Shown here piece by piece: positions 62,020-64,000 of a stretch of DNA of 64,000 bases. The stretch is from contig NW_024751849.1 in NCBI RefSeq assembly GCF_018991925.1, positions 372,001 to 436,000 on the forward strand. Direction: 5' to 3'. The stretch is from Homarus americanus. Lineage: Eukaryota > Arthropoda > Malacostraca > Decapoda > Nephropidae. Made by a program: the position numbers and the translations under genes. The notes under the pieces were generated by a model that had not been told where the DNA came from, did not search any database, and was given only the letters and a program-made list of their open reading frames with translations. The stretch's first letter is position 1. Every line of letters starts with the position of its first letter.

Positions 62020-64000
62020 AAACACTAGTTAGGATGTAAGTAAAGCCAATGGTTTCAAAAAGAGTCTTTATACCTCTCTATCTCGGTCACTGACTTACAT
62101 GGTGAGAATATACTCGCAAAATATGTCGAGACCTCGCACTTAGCTCATAACACCATGTTGTTGAAATTCCTGTTTTTGTGTCAAGCACTTGTTCGATTGT
62201 TTGTATTCTGTCTATTCCAAATGCGTTTGTTTATTTAGGAAAAACAAACGAACGAACAAAATAGACTTTTATTGCATGAGTAATGATGAGGAAGACTTGT
62301 GGTTATTATAAACGAAAACAATAAATTTGTTTATGTCACCACCATTTAAAACCCGCAGGACGCTCCTCCATCCTAAATGTCATTTTGATAATAATTGTAC
62401 TCCTGTCGTGCTGATTCACTAGCTTTTTTTTTAAGATTTCTTTCTATTTATCTATTCTCTGTTCTTACCTTTACAGGATATTGCCTAGGCAAGAACAAGC
62501 TGTATTTTCACACAGGAGGAAAATATACAGCACGCTATTTCATAACTGGTGGGATTGATAACAAGAAGCTAATGTAAAATATGGTCCACAAATTTCACTC
62601 CCAGATTCACAACAACGACTCTGGAAGAATACCGCCACATGGGGAAATGCTTGACAATTTTCATTAAAGGATGTTTCAGAAGCAGTGCCACGCGAGCAAG
62701 AGTTCCCAGAAGATGGAAGCCATGGGAAAGCGTCAGCAACACATGTCATGAAGAGGGCAATTTGTCTAGGAATATTAAGGGAAAGTGATATGAGGATATG
62801 TGAGGGAGACGATGATGGACAAGGATACCTTCACTGAAGTTCTCACTCTAAGTCATTTAAGTTCACAATGTGTGTAACCATAGCTCTGATGATATCGTAT
62901 CTGCTGGAGGTTTATATTGTGTACAAGAATTCGGTCAAGGCCAGAGATGTCCTGCCGTCATAGCTAGACTTTGTAGGAAAAAAAACATAAAGAAAAAACG
63001 GATGGAATAACTTTTTTTCTTAGGTGTTGGACGATATGGTTTATAAAGACTAAACGACGTAAAAAGGGTTTCGGCGTTTAGCAGTGCTGTAGAGGGAAAG
63101 CAGCAGCTCCACCCACACGCTGCGGGTGGCTCCGGTACTGTGGAGGCTGACACACACAGCCAGTTAATGGGGCAGAATGTCGTCTATGTTTACACTATAT
63201 TGTCCGGATATCTATGCATAATTCCACAGCATTAACTAATAATTATAGCATGATACAAATATTTCTTACAGAAGCATAATTTCAATCTAATGTAACTATA
63301 GCTCCTACTTTATGTTAACAAATTACTTTATATCTGCAAGGCATTAATTATGAAATGAATAAGCATATTGTTCAAATCCTTGTGACAACATCGCTTGCAA
63401 ATTTACATCTAATTGCCTTATAACAAATCATTTGATAATTGGCTGGACCAAGGTGACGTCATGACTTGCTATAGTATTGTGTCTGTCAGACAAATTCTCA
63501 AGCTCTATCTTATACATTCTCCTCTTCCATCTTTATTATCACAACTACATGCCGATGCACCGTAGACTACCTTGTTTCCATATCTACTAAAACAACTTTC
63601 TGAGCTCACCTTCCAGTTGTATGTTAATTACACTGTAGTTGCCATCGGGATCTGAATCAAAACAAAGGTTATGACACAACTGGCCATCCCCCACTACTTG
63701 TGGTGTGCCATATTAGTAACTTCAATCAGCCCTAAAATCTTCAGATCTTCAATGTTAATTAATACTTTCCTAAGCCGATGGAACCTTGCAGAAAACAAAT
63801 CTTTCCTGGGATAGAAATTCCCTTCTATGTTTTGTACCTTCATAAAAACCTCGGCCACTCGTATCTGGGAGCTGGTCTATTTTGTTTTTATTTTGCATCA
63901 GATCTAATTCCTTCTTACTTTGCTTTTAAAACACACAGTCTAAGATTATTTGTCTTAGCAATGATACACACACACACACACAACCTACTCACTCATCTGG
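62020..64000. other. Unassigned stretch after the Helitron fragment
   Basis: A possible acceptor (CTTACCTTTACAG at about 62476) precedes a short frame reading GKNKLYFHTGGKYTARYF and ending LM-stop at 62577. It might be a terminal exon or element debris; I do not recognise it. The remainder is AT-rich with a short (CA)n near 63968. Confidence 0.3.

Overview
The window is eukaryotic nuclear DNA, AT-rich, intron-bearing and packed with transposon remnants and simple repeats. Short interstitial (TTAGG)n tracts (the common arthropod telomere motif), many long AC, AT and CT runs, and abundant CR1/Jockey-type LINEs, BEL/Pao, gypsy and Tigger/pogo elements suggest an arthropod, most likely a decapod crustacean. 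That assignment is inference from repeat style and one gene, not from a species marker.

Region 1 (1-15.4 kb) holds the only gene I can model in full: LCMT1, leucine carboxyl methyltransferase 1, on the + strand. Its five exons (1180-1386, 1921-2104, 8254-8495, 11660-11769, 14224-14419) join in frame into a 312-residue protein with all expected SAM-binding motifs. A perfect-Kozak start and a TATA-like box sit at its 5' end. The introns are filled with DNA transposons: a TA-flanked 800-bp MITE in intron 2, and in intron 3 a decayed Tigger transposase carrying two further abutting MITEs. Upstream lies a roughly 560-bp fold-back palindrome containing TTAGG arrays.

Region 2 (15.4-26 kb) has more Tigger-like elements and a BEL/Pao retrotransposon remnant. 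The Pao reverse transcriptase runs straight into a 2.45-kb, ~23-bp-unit minisatellite whose unit resembles the adjoining RT codons. A MULE transposase fragment interrupted by a LINE 3' end follows.

Region 3 (26-40 kb) is mostly non-coding, with many microsatellites and minisatellites, LINE fragments and two copies of a dispersed repeat with a hammerhead-ribozyme-like core. Two weak candidate 5' exons (26.2-27.1 and 29.6 kb) might belong to a gene lying mostly outside the window.

Region 4 (40-64 kb) contains a Jockey-like LINE with endonuclease and RT, a gypsy RNase H-LTR remnant carrying a nested LINE, a LINE with RT next to minisatellites, a CR1 LINE of about 1.8 kb, a Helitron helicase remnant, and long stretches in which I recognise nothing.

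No intact mobile-element ORF, CRISPR array, rRNA or tRNA was recognised. I found no convincing undescribed multi-gene system. The strongest unusual signals are the retroelement-derived minisatellite, the hammerhead-like repeat family and the telomere-motif fold-back element.
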